DNA of 64,000 bases. Source: Chromobacterium haemolyticum DSM 19808. Its GTDB lineage: Bacteria; Pseudomonadota; Gammaproteobacteria; Burkholderiales; Chromobacteriaceae. The notes below the pieces were generated by a model. That model was not told the DNA's origin. It made no database searches and saw only the letters and a list, made by a program, of their open reading frames with translations. This document shows, one piece after another, positions 16,502 to 24,617 of the stretch (position 1 is the stretch's first letter; every line of letters begins with the position of its first letter). The DNA is taken from NCBI RefSeq assembly GCF_000711885.1, contig NZ_JONK01000028.1, forward strand, positions 16,920 to 80,919, written 5' to 3'. The position numbers and the translations under genes were made by a program.

Positions 16502-17215
16502 TTATTCTTGGTGCCAGGGCTGGCGCTGGTGTCGCTCCAGCCAAGCCAACGCCCGGCCGTCGCTGTCGACATGGCCCAGATAGCCGGCCAGGCTGACGTC
16601 GGGCGGGCAGCTCAGGTTGGTGTCGCGCCAGCTTTGCAGCCGGTCCACGCGGAAGCTGCGGTAGTCCAGGCGCAGGCCGCACCAGGCCGCCAGCAGCCAG
16701 CGGTCGCCCCAGAAAAACAGAGCCAGCGGCAACAGCGCGCGTTGGCTATCGCGGCCGCTTTCGTCGCGGTAATCCACCCAAAGCGCTTGGCGGGAGACGA
16801 TGGCGTCGCGCAGCGGCGCCAGCCGCTCGCGCGGGTAATTGCCCGCAGTGGGCGCGTACAGCGGCTCCGGCGGCAGGCCGGAGGACCCCAGCACCGCGTG
16901 GATGCGGCCCAGCGCCGATTGCGCCGCGGCGGCGGTGTCCCGGTCCGCCCAGGCCGCCAGCATGCGCGCGCCCACTTCCAGCGCCGCCAGTTCGCGCGCG
17001 GAAAACGCCACCGCCGGCGGCGTGAAGCCGGCTTCCAGCCAATAGCCCTCGCCGGCTTCGCCGTTGAGCGGCGCGCCGCTGGCCATCAGATCCGCCATAT
17101 CGCGGTAGACAGTGCGCGGCGTCACTTCCAGCCATTCGGCCAACTGCCGGGCAGTGGTGCGGCGGCGGCCGCGCAGCAGCAAGAGGATTTGAACCAGTCG
17201 GTCGGCTCGGCGCAT
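16502..17215 (-). CDS. YafY-type HTH and WYL-domain regulator
   Basis: A 237-residue transcription factor with an N-terminal HTH_11 (ADRLVQILLLLRGRRRTTARQLAEWLEVTPRTVYRDMADL) and a C-terminal WYL domain (~130-235), in which LWVDYRDESG and DRWLLAAWCGLRLDYRSFRVDRL are recognisable. The WYL domain is a presumed ligand- or nucleic-acid-sensing Sm-like fold. It is the last gene of a VOC-EVE-WYL operon and begins two bases after the EVE stop codon. Regulators of this type often control the genes they travel with. Confidence 0.85.
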   Translation of the reverse strand: MRRADRLVQILLLLRGRRRTTARQLAEWLEVTPRTVYRDMADLMASGAPLNGEAGEGYWLEAGFTPPAVAFSARELAALEVGARMLAAWADRDTAAAAQSALGRIHAVLGSSGLPPEPLYAPTAGNYPRERLAPLRDAIVSRQALWVDYRDESGRDSQRALLPLALFFWGDRWLLAAWCGLRLDYRSFRVDRLQSWRDTNLSCPPDVSLAGYLGHVDSDGRALAWLERHQRQPWHQE

Positions 17216-17217
17216 AT

Positions 17218-17670
17218 TTAGTCGGGTTCCCGCAGCATGGATGGCGGCAGTGTCGCCCGCATCGCGCGCGCGATCAACAGGAAATCGGCGCGGCCGATTT
17301 CCAGGTGGCCGAAGCGAAAGGCGTAGCCCCAGCGCGCCGGATCCGCGATGAAGATCAATTGGCCGAGCAGCGGCCGGATTTCGGCGTCCTCTGCCGGCCA
17401 GAACGCGATGTTCCGCCGGTAGGGCTCGAAATCGGCGCTGACCCGGAACGGGTAGACTCGGTCGCCCATCGCCTGGCCGATGGCGGTGAAGCGCTGGCAG
17501 GGCTCGCGCCCTTCCAGGCTGAGCACCGGCGAGTAATAGATCAGGCCGTCGCCGGCCGCCATCCGCTTGAGCGGCGCGGCCTTGCCATGGCAGAGCTGGG
17601 CGAAGCTGCCGGCCAGCCCGCGCCGCACATGGTCGCGGCTGGCCACGCCTATCCAGTAGCGACGGCTCAT
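17218..17670 (-). CDS. EVE-domain protein
   Basis: A 150-residue PUA-like EVE domain, starting RRYWIGVASRDHVRRG, with FCHGKxAPLKRM-type and DGLIYYSP segments. EVE domains bind modified cytosines or other modified bases in DNA or RNA and are found in modification-dependent restriction and in regulatory proteins. Its start codon overlaps the VOC stop codon (ATGA), so it is translationally coupled to the upstream gene. No restriction nuclease is nearby. Confidence 0.85.
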   Translation of the reverse strand: MSRRYWIGVASRDHVRRGLAGSFAQLCHGKAAPLKRMAAGDGLIYYSPVLSLEGREPCQRFTAIGQAMGDRVYPFRVSADFEPYRRNIAFWPAEDAEIRPLLGQLIFIADPARWGYAFRFGHLEIGRADFLLIARAMRATLPPSMLREPD

Positions 17671-18035
17671 GCGGCGCTGTGCAGGCCGATCAGATTGCCT
17701 TCCAGATCGGAAAACAGTGCGATGTGCCCCCAGGTTTCCGGCAAGCGGGTCTTGGGCTGCACCACGATGCCGCCGGCGGTTTTGACCCGTTCCAGCGTGG
17801 CGTCCAGATCGGCGCCGCCATCCAGATAGACGCGCACGCCGTCTACGTGGGGGCGGGCTTGCGGGCAGCTCAGCAGCGCGCCGCCGCAACTGTCGCCGGT
17901 TTTGGGAAACAGCGCCATGCGGGCGTTGTCGAAGCTTTCCTCGTGCAGTTCTAGCTGCAATGCCTGCTGATAGAAGGCGACGGCGCGTTCGAACTGGAGC
18001 ACGGGAATTTCAAACCAGTGTAATACAGGGGACAT
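17667..18035 (-). CDS. VOC-family protein, glyoxalase-like
   Basis: A 122-residue VOC module (VLHWFEIPVLQFERAVAFYQQAL ... WGHIALFSDLEGNLIGLHS). The start and end carry the conserved bab halves with a probable His/Glu metal site, and PKTRLPETWGHIALFSDLEGN is typical of the YaeR/PhnB-like VOC subgroup. The ribosome site AAGGAG precedes the ATG. It is the first gene of a three-gene operon with the EVE and WYL genes. Substrate unknown. Confidence 0.82.
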   Translation of the reverse strand: MSPVLHWFEIPVLQFERAVAFYQQALQLELHEESFDNARMALFPKTGDSCGGALLSCPQARPHVDGVRVYLDGGADLDATLERVKTAGGIVVQPKTRLPETWGHIALFSDLEGNLIGLHSAA

Positions 18036-18142
18036 GGCACACTCCTTAAAGGGGTTTTGAGCGATCCGGCCGCGAGCGTTGCTGCCTCGCGTTCAACGGG
18101 GCGGAGGCGGCGTCGCGGCCATGGAGGGCAGTGTGCGGCCCC

Positions 18143-18189
18143 CCTGCTGACAGCGTGTTGTCAGCAGGCGCGCCGCGTTTGCGATTTTT
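18143..18189 (+). promoter_or_regulatory. Perfect 10-bp stem-loop in the mgtC-like leader
   Basis: CCTGCTGACA (18143-18152) and TGTCAGCAGG (18159-18168) form a perfect inverted repeat with a 6-nt loop, and a T7 run follows at 18183-18189. It may be a regulator operator or the first hairpin of an attenuating leader of the gene at 18338. It could also serve the divergent VOC operon as an operator. Confidence 0.45.
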
Positions 18190-18284
18190 TTGGGCTTGGG
18201 CAACTTTGCCGGTTGCCGGGCGAGTAAAAACCGCTAGGCCGGACACGACCCGGTCACGTGGATGTGGCAAACTGCCAGACTGTT

Positions 18285-18312
18285 TCCCGGCGCGCCGGGA
18301 CGGCTGTTTTTT
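18285..18312 (+). promoter_or_regulatory. Palindrome plus T run just upstream of the mgtC-like gene
   Basis: TCCCGGCGCGCCGGGA is a perfect 16-bp palindrome, followed six bases later by TTTTTT, ending about 25 bp before the start codon. The arrangement resembles a weak intrinsic terminator in the leader, which would allow attenuation. Confidence 0.4.
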
Positions 18313-18337
18313 CAATCGACCGCAGGAGGAATAACAA

Positions 18338-19063
18338 GTGGAAACCTTACTGCAGTTTCTGGGCTTCAACGGGTCTGGTCTGCTGCAAACCTTGCTCAGC
18401 CTGTTGACGGCTTTCATTCTGGGCTCGGCCATAGGCTACGAGCGCCAGTTCCGTCAGCGCACCGCTGGCCTGCGCACCAATACCCTGGTGGCGGTGGGCG
18501 CGGCGGCCTTTGTCGACATGGCGCTGCAGCTGGACGGCACCGGCGGCGCGGCGCGGGTGGCGTCCTACGTGGTGTCCGGCGTTGGTTTTCTCGGCGCCGG
18601 CACCATCATGAAAGAGGGCTTGAACGTGCGCGGTTTGAACACCGCGGCGACCTTGTGGGGCTCGGCGGCAGTCGGCGCCAGCGCCGGCGCGGGTCAGATT
18701 CCCCAGGCTTTTCTGATCACGCTGTTCGTGTTGGCCAGCAACACCTTGCTGCGTCCGGTGGTGAACTCGATCAACCGCAAGCCTATCGACGACGAAACCA
18801 GCGAAGTCACTTACCAGTTGTGCGTGATCTCCAGCCGTTCCGGCCAGAAACACGCAATGGCCTTGCTCAGCGACCTGCTTGAGGAGTCCAAGTATCCGGT
18901 GGGGGATCTGGACGTGGAGCCCTTCGGCGACGACGAGGTGGAGATGACCGCCACCTTGCTGTCCACCTCGGTGGAGTGGGAGGAGCTGGAGGAGATCGCC
19001 GCCAAGCTGGTGGCCCAGCCTTTCATCAGTCAGGCGTATTGGAATCCCAGTACTTCGGAGTGA
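18338..19063 (+). CDS. MgtC/SapB family membrane protein
   Basis: A 241-residue protein with an N-terminal MgtC domain (~10-145) of about four to five membrane helices including LGSAIGYERQFRQRTAGLRTNTLV and SGVGFLGAGTIMKEG, the family signature, and a C-terminal cytoplasmic ACT-like domain (~150-240). MgtC proteins help survival at low Mg2+ and can restrain the F1Fo ATPase; the longer C-terminus matches MgtC more than the short SapB type. The start is GTG, with AGGAGG eight bases upstream. The 300-bp leader contains two inverted repeats next to T runs, and a strong terminator follows. Confidence 0.87.
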   Translation: METLLQFLGFNGSGLLQTLLSLLTAFILGSAIGYERQFRQRTAGLRTNTLVAVGAAAFVDMALQLDGTGGAARVASYVVSGVGFLGAGTIMKEGLNVRGLNTAATLWGSAAVGASAGAGQIPQAFLITLFVLASNTLLRPVVNSINRKPIDDETSEVTYQLCVISSRSGQKHAMALLSDLLEESKYPVGDLDVEPFGDDEVEMTATLLSTSVEWEELEEIAAKLVAQPFISQAYWNPSTSE

Positions 19064-19081
19064 GAAGGATGGGGAAAGATC

Positions 19082-19117
19082 AAGCCCTGGGCCGCTTGCC
19101 GGTCCAGGGCTTTTTTA
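19082..19117 (+). terminator. Rho-independent terminator after the mgtC-like gene
   Basis: AAGCCCTGG ... CCAGGGCTT, a 9-bp stem with a 13-nt loop and a T6 run, 18 bp after the stop codon. Confidence 0.88.
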
Positions 19118-19125
19118 TGGGCGGG

Positions 19126-19270
19126 AGAGCCTGTTCAAAGTCTTGAGAGCAAGACAAGACGAAACCCGCTGAGAAAGCAGAATGTACGCGTGGTACATGA
19201 GCGTTTCAAAGCGGGTTTCAACCCATCTATCCATCCCGCTGACGCGCAGCGGGCTTTGAACCGCTTCTTA
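19126..19270 (-). repeat. Dispersed intergenic repeat, copy E
   Basis: Full-length but more diverged copy in inverted orientation: GAGCCTGTTCAAAGTCTTGAG at one end, GACGCGCAGCGGGCTTTGAA at the other, with the core CTGAGAAAGCAGAATGTACG in the middle. It lies between the convergent mgtC-like and aminotransferase genes, and the aminotransferase stop codon is inside it. Confidence 0.85.
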
Positions 19271-20362
19271 ACCTTCCGCCAGCGCCGCCATCACTTTGGC
19301 CGACAGCGCCTGCGGTTGCGCGGTGACGCGCAGCAAGTGGCGTACCGCCGGGTGCGGCGGGCGGTGCACGGCGATGCCGTCGGACAGCAGCTGGCGATGG
19401 ATGGCCTCGCTGCTGGCGGCGTCGCGATAGGCGATGCAGACGAAGTTGGTGTGCGAGGGCATCACCACGAGGTCGCGCGCGCGCAAGGCGTCGGATAGTT
19501 TGTCGCGCAGATGGATGGTGGCGGCGATCAACTGACGGGAATAGTCGGGATCGTCCAGCACGATTTGCGCCGCCAGTTGGGCGAAGCTGGACAGCGCGAA
19601 TTGCGGCCGAATCTGGTCCGCCTTGGCGACGATGTGTTGCGGACCTATGGCGTAGCCCACCCGCAGACCGGCCAGCGCATAGGCCTTGGACAGCGTGCGC
19701 AAACGCAGGGTGTTGGGCAGCGCGCCCTGCGGCGGCGCGTCCTGCGCGTCCACGCAGAAATCGACATAGGCCTCGTCCAGGATCAACAGCGTGGACGAAG
19801 GCAGGGTTTCGCGCAGCGCCAGGATATCGTCCGCGCTCCAGTAGTGGCCGCTGGGATTATCCGGGTTGGCGAGATAGAGCACGGCGGCACGCTCGGCGCG
19901 AGCCACTTCCGCCAGCCGCGGCAGATCGGCCTGCAGCCGGTCGCCTTGTTGCTGGTAGGGCACTTCCAGAATGCGCGCCCCCACGCCTTCGGCGAAATAA
20001 CGGAAGGTGGGATAGGTGCCGGCGGTGCATACCACCGCGTCGCCGACATTACAGGCCAGACGCAAGGCCAACAGGATCAGGCTGTCGGCGCCGGTGTCGA
20101 ACAGTACCTGGCTCGCGTCCACGCGGTTGTGGGCCGCCGCGCGCTGACGCAGTCCGTGCGCGTAAGGGTCAGGGTAGAGCCGGGCCAGTTCCGTCATCAT
20201 CTCGCCGAACTCCGCCGTTAGCGGAGAGGCCGGCTTGGCCATGCTTTCATTGGAACCGATGCGCGCGCCGATGCGGTGGCCCAACGCCGCCTCCAGCTTC
20301 ACGATGCCGGGGAAGGGGTTGACGATGGTGTGATGTTCCAGGTGACGGGCGAAGTGAGACAT
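19268..20362 (-). CDS. HisC-like class I/II aminotransferase
   Basis: A 364-residue PLP enzyme of the histidinol-phosphate aminotransferase family. It has the N-terminal ARIGSNESMAKPASP substrate segment, the cofactor-binding YLANPDNPSGHYWSADDI, LLILDEAYVDF, and the PLP lysine in LRTLSKAYALAGLRVGYAIGP. Because no his genes are nearby, it may act on another aromatic or phosphonate amino acid; HisC proper is normally in a his cluster. The ATG at 20362 follows GGAG at good spacing. Its last codons lie in repeat copy E. Confidence 0.82.
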   Translation of the reverse strand: MSHFARHLEHHTIVNPFPGIVKLEAALGHRIGARIGSNESMAKPASPLTAEFGEMMTELARLYPDPYAHGLRQRAAAHNRVDASQVLFDTGADSLILLALRLACNVGDAVVCTAGTYPTFRYFAEGVGARILEVPYQQQGDRLQADLPRLAEVARAERAAVLYLANPDNPSGHYWSADDILALRETLPSSTLLILDEAYVDFCVDAQDAPPQGALPNTLRLRTLSKAYALAGLRVGYAIGPQHIVAKADQIRPQFALSSFAQLAAQIVLDDPDYSRQLIAATIHLRDKLSDALRARDLVVMPSHTNFVCIAYRDAASSEAIHRQLLSDGIAVHRPPHPAVRHLLRVTAQPQALSAKVMAALAEG

Positions 20363-20499
20363 CGGCGGCTCCTTTATCTGCAGATACAGCCTTTGAGTGT
20401 AAAGGATATGACTGATGTGCAGGAAACCGCGTGGGAATATCAATATGTCTTCAGCATTTTACGCTGTCGCCGCACCGCCCGGAAGCGCGGCGGGAGCCG

Positions 20500-20706
20500 T
20501 CAGCGAGAGGCGGGAGAGGCGGGAGAGGCGGGAGAGGCGGACTCTGCCGCGGCGCGAGGGGAGGAGGCGTCGGCCTTGACCGCGGGTTTGGCGGCGGGCG
20601 CGGCGGCGGCCGGCTTGGCTGCGGGGGCGGGCAAATACAGCGGGCCTTTGAAGCCGCAGGCGGCCAAGAACAGGGTCAGGCTTGCACAAGCCAGCAAGGT
20701 GCGCAT
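20500..20706 (-). CDS. lptM: LptM-type outer-membrane lipoprotein with repetitive tail
   Basis: A 68-residue lipoprotein: signal peptide, lipobox LAAC (Cys at 17) and the diagnostic CGFKGPLYLP directly after it. LptM (YifL) assists oxidative maturation of LptD, the outer-membrane lipopolysaccharide translocon. After the motif the protein is Ala/Pro/Lys-rich and ends SPASPASPASR, encoded by a perfect 9-bp tandem repeat, so the tail may vary in length. As in E. coli it is divergent from cyaY. The lysA or dapF gene that commonly follows is not seen here. The second ATG is chosen because GGAA is better spaced before it. Confidence 0.85.
   Translation of the reverse strand: MRTLLACASLTLFLAACGFKGPLYLPAPAAKPAAAAPAAKPAVKADASSPRAAAESASPASPASPASR
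20508..20540. repeat. 9-bp tandem repeat in the lptM tail
   Basis: Three to four tandem GGCGGGAGA units (GAGAGGCGGGAGAGGCGGGAGAGGCGG-like) code for Ser-Pro-Ala repeats at the lipoprotein C-terminus. Because the unit is a multiple of three, slippage would keep the frame. Confidence 0.75.
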
Positions 20707-20841
20707 ACGAATGAGTTCCAATGTGGCAAAATCCCGATACTAGCAAAGCTGCGGCGCGCCGTGTGATTACGTTGCGCCCGGCGATCAAGGCCTGAGCCGC
20801 GCCAAGACGGCGTCCAGGCCGTCATTCAACGGGAAAGCGCA

Positions 20842-21159
20842 ATGAACGAAACCGAATTTCTGCGGCACACCGACGCCATCTTCACGCGCATCGAAGCCGC
20901 CATCGACGACAATGATCTGGACGCCGACTATCTGGTGTCCGGCAATGTGCTGGATATCGAGTTCAGCGACGGCGCCAAGATCATCGTCAACCGCCACACC
21001 GCCAATCAGGAATTGTGGATAGCGGCCAAGAGCGGCGGCTACCACTTCGCCTTCCGCGACGGCCGCTGGATCGCCGCGCGCGACGGCTCGGAATTCTTCT
21101 CCACCCTCAGTGCCGCCATCGCCGCCGCCTGCGGCGAAACCATAGAGTTTGATGAATGA
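20842..21159 (+). CDS. cyaY: Frataxin-like iron donor CyaY
   Basis: A 105-residue bacterial frataxin that binds iron and modulates Fe-S cluster assembly. Acidic N-terminal helix (TEFLRHTDAIFTRIEAAIDDNDLDADYLVSGNVLDIEFSDG) and the beta-sheet segment IIVNRHTANQELWIAAKSGGYHF are standard. Divergent from lptM, a widely conserved arrangement. Its stop overlaps the start of the next gene (ATGA), so the two are translationally coupled. Confidence 0.93.
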   Translation: MNETEFLRHTDAIFTRIEAAIDDNDLDADYLVSGNVLDIEFSDGAKIIVNRHTANQELWIAAKSGGYHFAFRDGRWIAARDGSEFFSTLSAAIAAACGETIEFDE

Positions 21160-21572
21160 GCCACTTGGTGTGGCTGGGGCTGGGCGGGTTGGCGGTGTCT
21201 GCCTTCACCTCGTCCACCATTTTGCCCGGTAATTCCGAGCTGGCGTTGTCCGCTTTTCTGTACAAATGGCCGGACTGGCTGTGGCCGGCCCTGCTGGTGG
21301 CCACGGTGGCCAATACCGCCGGCAGCGTCACTAGCCTGTGGCTGGGGAGGTTGGCGCCGCGCAAGGAGTTGCCGCCGAGGCTGGCCGGCTGGTTCCAGCG
21401 CTTCGGCCCGGCGGTGCTGGTCTTGTCCTGGCTGCCGGTGGTTGGCGACGCGATTCCGCTGGCCGCGGGTTGGCTGCGTCTGCCCTGGTGGTCCAGCATT
21501 TTGTGGTTGACCCTTGGCAAGGCGGCGCGCTATCTGGCGCTGGCCTGGGGCGTGCTGCTGCTGTCGAGTTGA
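21156..21572 (+). CDS. YqaA-family (SNARE-associated/DedA-like) membrane protein
   Basis: A 138-residue inner-membrane protein with four hydrophobic segments. ILPGNSELALSAFLYKWPDW and NTAGSVTSLWLGRL (NxxG..xxYxxG-like) are characteristic of the YqaA branch of the DedA/VTT superfamily, which includes lipid scramblase-like proteins. It overlaps cyaY by four bases and is followed by a bidirectional terminator. Confidence 0.85.
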   Translation: MSHLVWLGLGGLAVSAFTSSTILPGNSELALSAFLYKWPDWLWPALLVATVANTAGSVTSLWLGRLAPRKELPPRLAGWFQRFGPAVLVLSWLPVVGDAIPLAAGWLRLPWWSSILWLTLGKAARYLALAWGVLLLSS

Positions 21573-21591
21573 GAGGGCATAACAAGGCAAT

Positions 21592-21624
21592 AAAAAAAGG
21601 ACATGCGGGAGCATGTCCTTTTTT
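21592..21624. terminator. Bidirectional terminator between yqaA-like gene and hemY
   Basis: AAAAAAAGGACATGC GGGA GCATGTCCTTTTTT: an 8-bp core stem (GGACATGC/GCATGTCC) flanked by A and T runs on both sides, between convergent genes. Confidence 0.9.
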
Positions 21625-21641
21625 GTATCAAGCGTGCGGAA

Positions 21642-22850
21642 TCAGCAGCCCTGCTTCAGCGCCAGTTCCAGGCTCTTGTTGTAATGCTGAGCCGCCAGCT
21701 CTTCCTTGCCGGTGGCTTCGAACAGCCGCGCCAGTTCGGCGTGGGCGCACAGCGTCGGCGAGATCGAAGCGCTTGCTTCCAGATAGCTTTGCGCCTTGCC
21801 CCAAAGCTGCTGGCACAAGGCCAGCCGGCCCAAGGCCATCAGCAGCCAGTGGTCGCGCGGCCGCTTCTTCAGCCAGTTTTCCGCGGTTTTCAGCAGCTCC
21901 AGGCGTTTATCCTCGCTCAGGTGCTCGGCCAGCTTGCCCAACTCGCGGGACAGCTCCGGGGTGTCGTGATCGTCGTTGGCCAGCGCGCCGGCCAGCAGGG
22001 TGGCGGCGTAATCGTAGTCCTGCAACACGATCAGCCGCGCCACCACTTGGTCCATCAACTGTGGATTGCTGCGCTCGGCTTCCGGGATGCGGCGCAGCCA
22101 GTCGCGGATTTCCTGGCCGCCCAGCAGGGTGACCAGCTGTTGCTGATAGGCGGCCAAGCGATAACGCCGCGCCTGTTCCGGCTCCAGCGCGTCGGCCTTG
22201 AGCAGTTTCTCGGTCAGCGCCAGCACCGCTTCCGGCTGTTTCTGCAGCAAGCGGACTTTCAATTCCAGCCGCAAGGCGTTGGTCAGATTGGGCGACAGCG
22301 CGCGCGCGCGTTCGATGGCGGCCAAGGCGCCCAGCGGGTCCTTGGCTTCCAGCTTCAGCTCGGCGTCCAGCATATGGCGCGCCAGTTGCAGCCGCGGCGG
22401 CATGGCGTCCAGCTGCGCCAGATAGCCGTCGCGTTTGTCCAGGTCGCCGGCGGCGCCGGCGGAGCGGGCGGCGATCAGCAGGGCCAGGGCCTTGTTTTCC
22501 GGCGAGTATTCGTCGTCCAGCGACTTGCTGGCTTCGCGCTCGGCTTTCTGGAAGCGGCCTTCAAAGTAGGAGATGCCGGCTTCACGCAGCGCGTGGCGGG
22601 AGGCTTTCAGCTTCTTCTGGCGTTGGAAGCGGCGCACTTCCGCTGGCAGATTGGCGGCCACCGCCACCATGCGCAGCACCAGATGCACCACGAAAATCAG
22701 CACCACCACCGATACGATCAGCAGGTTGAACGACACCTCCATCCGATACGGCGGCAGAAACAGGATGGCGTAGCCGGTGTTCAGGGTGGCGGCCAGGCCG
22801 ACCAGCACCGCGAGGGCAAATAGCCCGGTAATCCACAAGGCGAATTTCAC
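21642..22850 (-). CDS. hemY: HemY-type TPR membrane protein of the heme operon
   Basis: A 402-residue protein of the proteobacterial HemY family, encoded at the end of hemCDX operons. It has two N-terminal membrane helices (WITGLFALAVLVGLAATLN and LLIVSVVVLIFVVHLVLRMV) and a large TPR-like cytoplasmic or periplasmic part (~60-400). It is not the protoporphyrinogen oxidase that shares the gene name in Gram-positives. Its role is probably organising late porphyrin synthesis. It starts four bases after the hemX stop codon and ends at a terminator. Confidence 0.9.
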   Translation of the reverse strand: MKFALWITGLFALAVLVGLAATLNTGYAILFLPPYRMEVSFNLLIVSVVVLIFVVHLVLRMVAVAANLPAEVRRFQRQKKLKASRHALREAGISYFEGRFQKAEREASKSLDDEYSPENKALALLIAARSAGAAGDLDKRDGYLAQLDAMPPRLQLARHMLDAELKLEAKDPLGALAAIERARALSPNLTNALRLELKVRLLQKQPEAVLALTEKLLKADALEPEQARRYRLAAYQQQLVTLLGGQEIRDWLRRIPEAERSNPQLMDQVVARLIVLQDYDYAATLLAGALANDDHDTPELSRELGKLAEHLSEDKRLELLKTAENWLKKRPRDHWLLMALGRLALCQQLWGKAQSYLEASASISPTLCAHAELARLFEATGKEELAAQHYNKSLELALKQGC

Positions 22851-22853
22851 GGT

Positions 22854-23882
22854 TTATTCTCCTGCCGCGCCTTGGGCGTCGCGCACCGATTTGAGGCTGG
22901 CGTTCATATCCGGCAGCGCCACGTCCAGCGGCGCGCTTTCCAGTTCGCCCAGCGTGCCCAGCCATTGGGTGACGGCCGGCGCGTCGCGGTCGAAGTAGCG
23001 CTGCACATAGCTGCGCGCGGCCACGATGTCGGCGGCGAAGGTCTTGCCGTCGCGCTGGATCAACGCCAGACGAGCGTCCAGCAGACGCATTTTCAAGTTT
23101 TCCCGCAGGAAGAAAGCCTGCTCCGGCGACAGCAACAGCGCTTCCGGCTTGTCCATGCGGCGGATGTGGATCAGCTCGCCCAGGCTCTTGCTGACGTCGG
23201 CCACCAGGCGCTCCCACAGCGGCGCGCTGGCCGCCGTCGCCGCCTTGGCCTGCGGCTTCTGGCTGGCCAGCCGGTGAGCGTCCACCGCCAGCGGCAGGCT
23301 GTCGGAGGACAGCATCAGCCGGTCCAGCTTCACGGTGAGCCCGACGCTGTCCAGATAGGGCAGGGCCTTGAGTTTTTCCAGGTCGGTGGCCACCGCTTTT
23401 TTCACGCCGATCAATTGCGGGCGGTCGAATTTGGCCAGGCGCGCGTCCACCATCTCCAGCGCGGACACGGCGGCCGGCACGTTACCGGCCAGTTGCAGCT
23501 GCTGGCTGGCGATGGCCAGGGTGTGCTCCACCTCGGACAGCAACCAGTCGGTGCGGTTCTTGGTCAGTTCCTGGTACATGCCGTTCAGCGTCGCGTATTG
23601 GCCGGCGGATTCGTTGACGCGGGCCTCCATCAACGCCAGACGGCCTTCGGTGGCGCGGTTGGCGCTGATCGCCTGCTCGGTCATCGCGCGCAGTTCCTTA
23701 GCGGATCCGCTGCCTTCGGCCAGCCGGCGCGCCAGTTCCTGGCGGGCGGCGGTCAGTTCCTGCTGGGTGCTGAAGTACTGCCAGCCGGACACGCCCAGCG
23801 CGGCGATGGCGATCAGCAGGGCCGGACTCAGCGATTTCTTGGACTCGGGTTTGGCGGTTTCGGTGATCTGGGATTCGCTCAT
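22854..23882 (-). CDS. hemX: HemX (uroporphyrinogen-III C-methyltransferase-like protein)
   Basis: A 342-residue bitopic protein with a short cytoplasmic N-terminus, one membrane helix (LSPALLIAIAALGVSGWQYF), a coiled-coil (QQELTAARQELARRLAEG) and a periplasmic HemX domain. Despite its family name it has no methyltransferase motifs. The start at 23882 overlaps the hemD stop (ATGA), indicating translational coupling; a start at 23900 is less likely. It is part of the hemC-hemD-hemX-hemY operon. Confidence 0.88.
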   Translation of the reverse strand: MSESQITETAKPESKKSLSPALLIAIAALGVSGWQYFSTQQELTAARQELARRLAEGSGSAKELRAMTEQAISANRATEGRLALMEARVNESAGQYATLNGMYQELTKNRTDWLLSEVEHTLAIASQQLQLAGNVPAAVSALEMVDARLAKFDRPQLIGVKKAVATDLEKLKALPYLDSVGLTVKLDRLMLSSDSLPLAVDAHRLASQKPQAKAATAASAPLWERLVADVSKSLGELIHIRRMDKPEALLLSPEQAFFLRENLKMRLLDARLALIQRDGKTFAADIVAARSYVQRYFDRDAPAVTQWLGTLGELESAPLDVALPDMNASLKSVRDAQGAAGE

Positions 23883-24610
23883 GGGTGACGACAGAACCAT
23901 TTTTTAAGGCCGGCGACCAGTGCGCTGTCTTCGGCCCGGGTTGTCATGATGCGCGTCGCGCCTTGCGCGGCGAGCCGGTCGGCAACGCGCGGATGCGGCA
24001 CGCAATACAGCAAGCATTGTAACGTCCTGATTCGACTGGGGCCAGCGAGACGGAACAATTGCTCTACGATTTCGCCGGAAGTGACGATCACGGCGTCCGG
24101 AGGCGCGCGGTCGAAGGCCGCCCAGTCCGGCGCGCCGTCCAGTCGGCGGTAGATCTCGGCGAACTCCACCGCCGCGCCCCGCGCGGCCAGGCTTTGCGCC
24201 AGTAGGGGCCTGCCGCCGACGCCGCGCACGATGAGCGTACGTTGCCCGCGCATATCGGCCAGTTCAGGCAAGGCCAGCAAGGCTTCGCTGTCGCTGCCCT
24301 CGGTTGGGTGCAGCACCGGCCTGCCGCTGAGCGCGGCCAATTTGGCGGCGCTGGCGCGGCCGACGCAAACCAGCCGCTTATCGGCTAGGTCCAGCGTTTG
24401 CAGCGCCGGCCAGGCCTGGTCTATGGCGCTGGGGCTGACGAAAATCAGGCAACTCGCCGCCGTCGCTTGCCCAGGCAAAGCGGCCAGCGCGTCTGGCTGC
24501 GGCGCGATTTCCATCAGCGGCAGATGGCCGGCGTCGAAACCCGCTGCGGCGAGCAGACGCAGCAGCTCGGCGCTTTGCGCTTGCGGGCGGGCGACCAGGA
24601 CGCGCGGCAT
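23879..24610 (-). CDS. hemD: Uroporphyrinogen-III synthase HemD
   Basis: A 243-residue enzyme that cyclises hydroxymethylbilane with inversion of ring D to uroporphyrinogen III. Two-lobed fold with the typical start VLVARPQAQSAELLRLLAAAGFD, SCLIFVSPSAIDQAW and the conserved second-lobe DAVIVTSGEIVEQLF. The start at 24610 lies seven bases after the hemC stop codon. hemX overlaps its end. Confidence 0.9.
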   Translation of the reverse strand: MPRVLVARPQAQSAELLRLLAAAGFDAGHLPLMEIAPQPDALAALPGQATAASCLIFVSPSAIDQAWPALQTLDLADKRLVCVGRASAAKLAALSGRPVLHPTEGSDSEALLALPELADMRGQRTLIVRGVGGRPLLAQSLAARGAAVEFAEIYRRLDGAPDWAAFDRAPPDAVIVTSGEIVEQLFRLAGPSRIRTLQCLLYCVPHPRVADRLAAQGATRIMTTRAEDSALVAGLKKWFCRHP

Positions 24611-24617
24611 CGTCGTC

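Noticed and set aside
17218..17889. Longer start of the EVE-domain gene at 17889
   Set aside because: The extra N-terminal residues are Arg-rich and come from the overlapping VOC gene; the ATGA junction at 17667-17670 fits better.
20508..20540. 9-bp tandem repeat considered as a CRISPR-like or regulatory array
   Set aside because: Units are contiguous without spacers and lie inside the lptM coding sequence.
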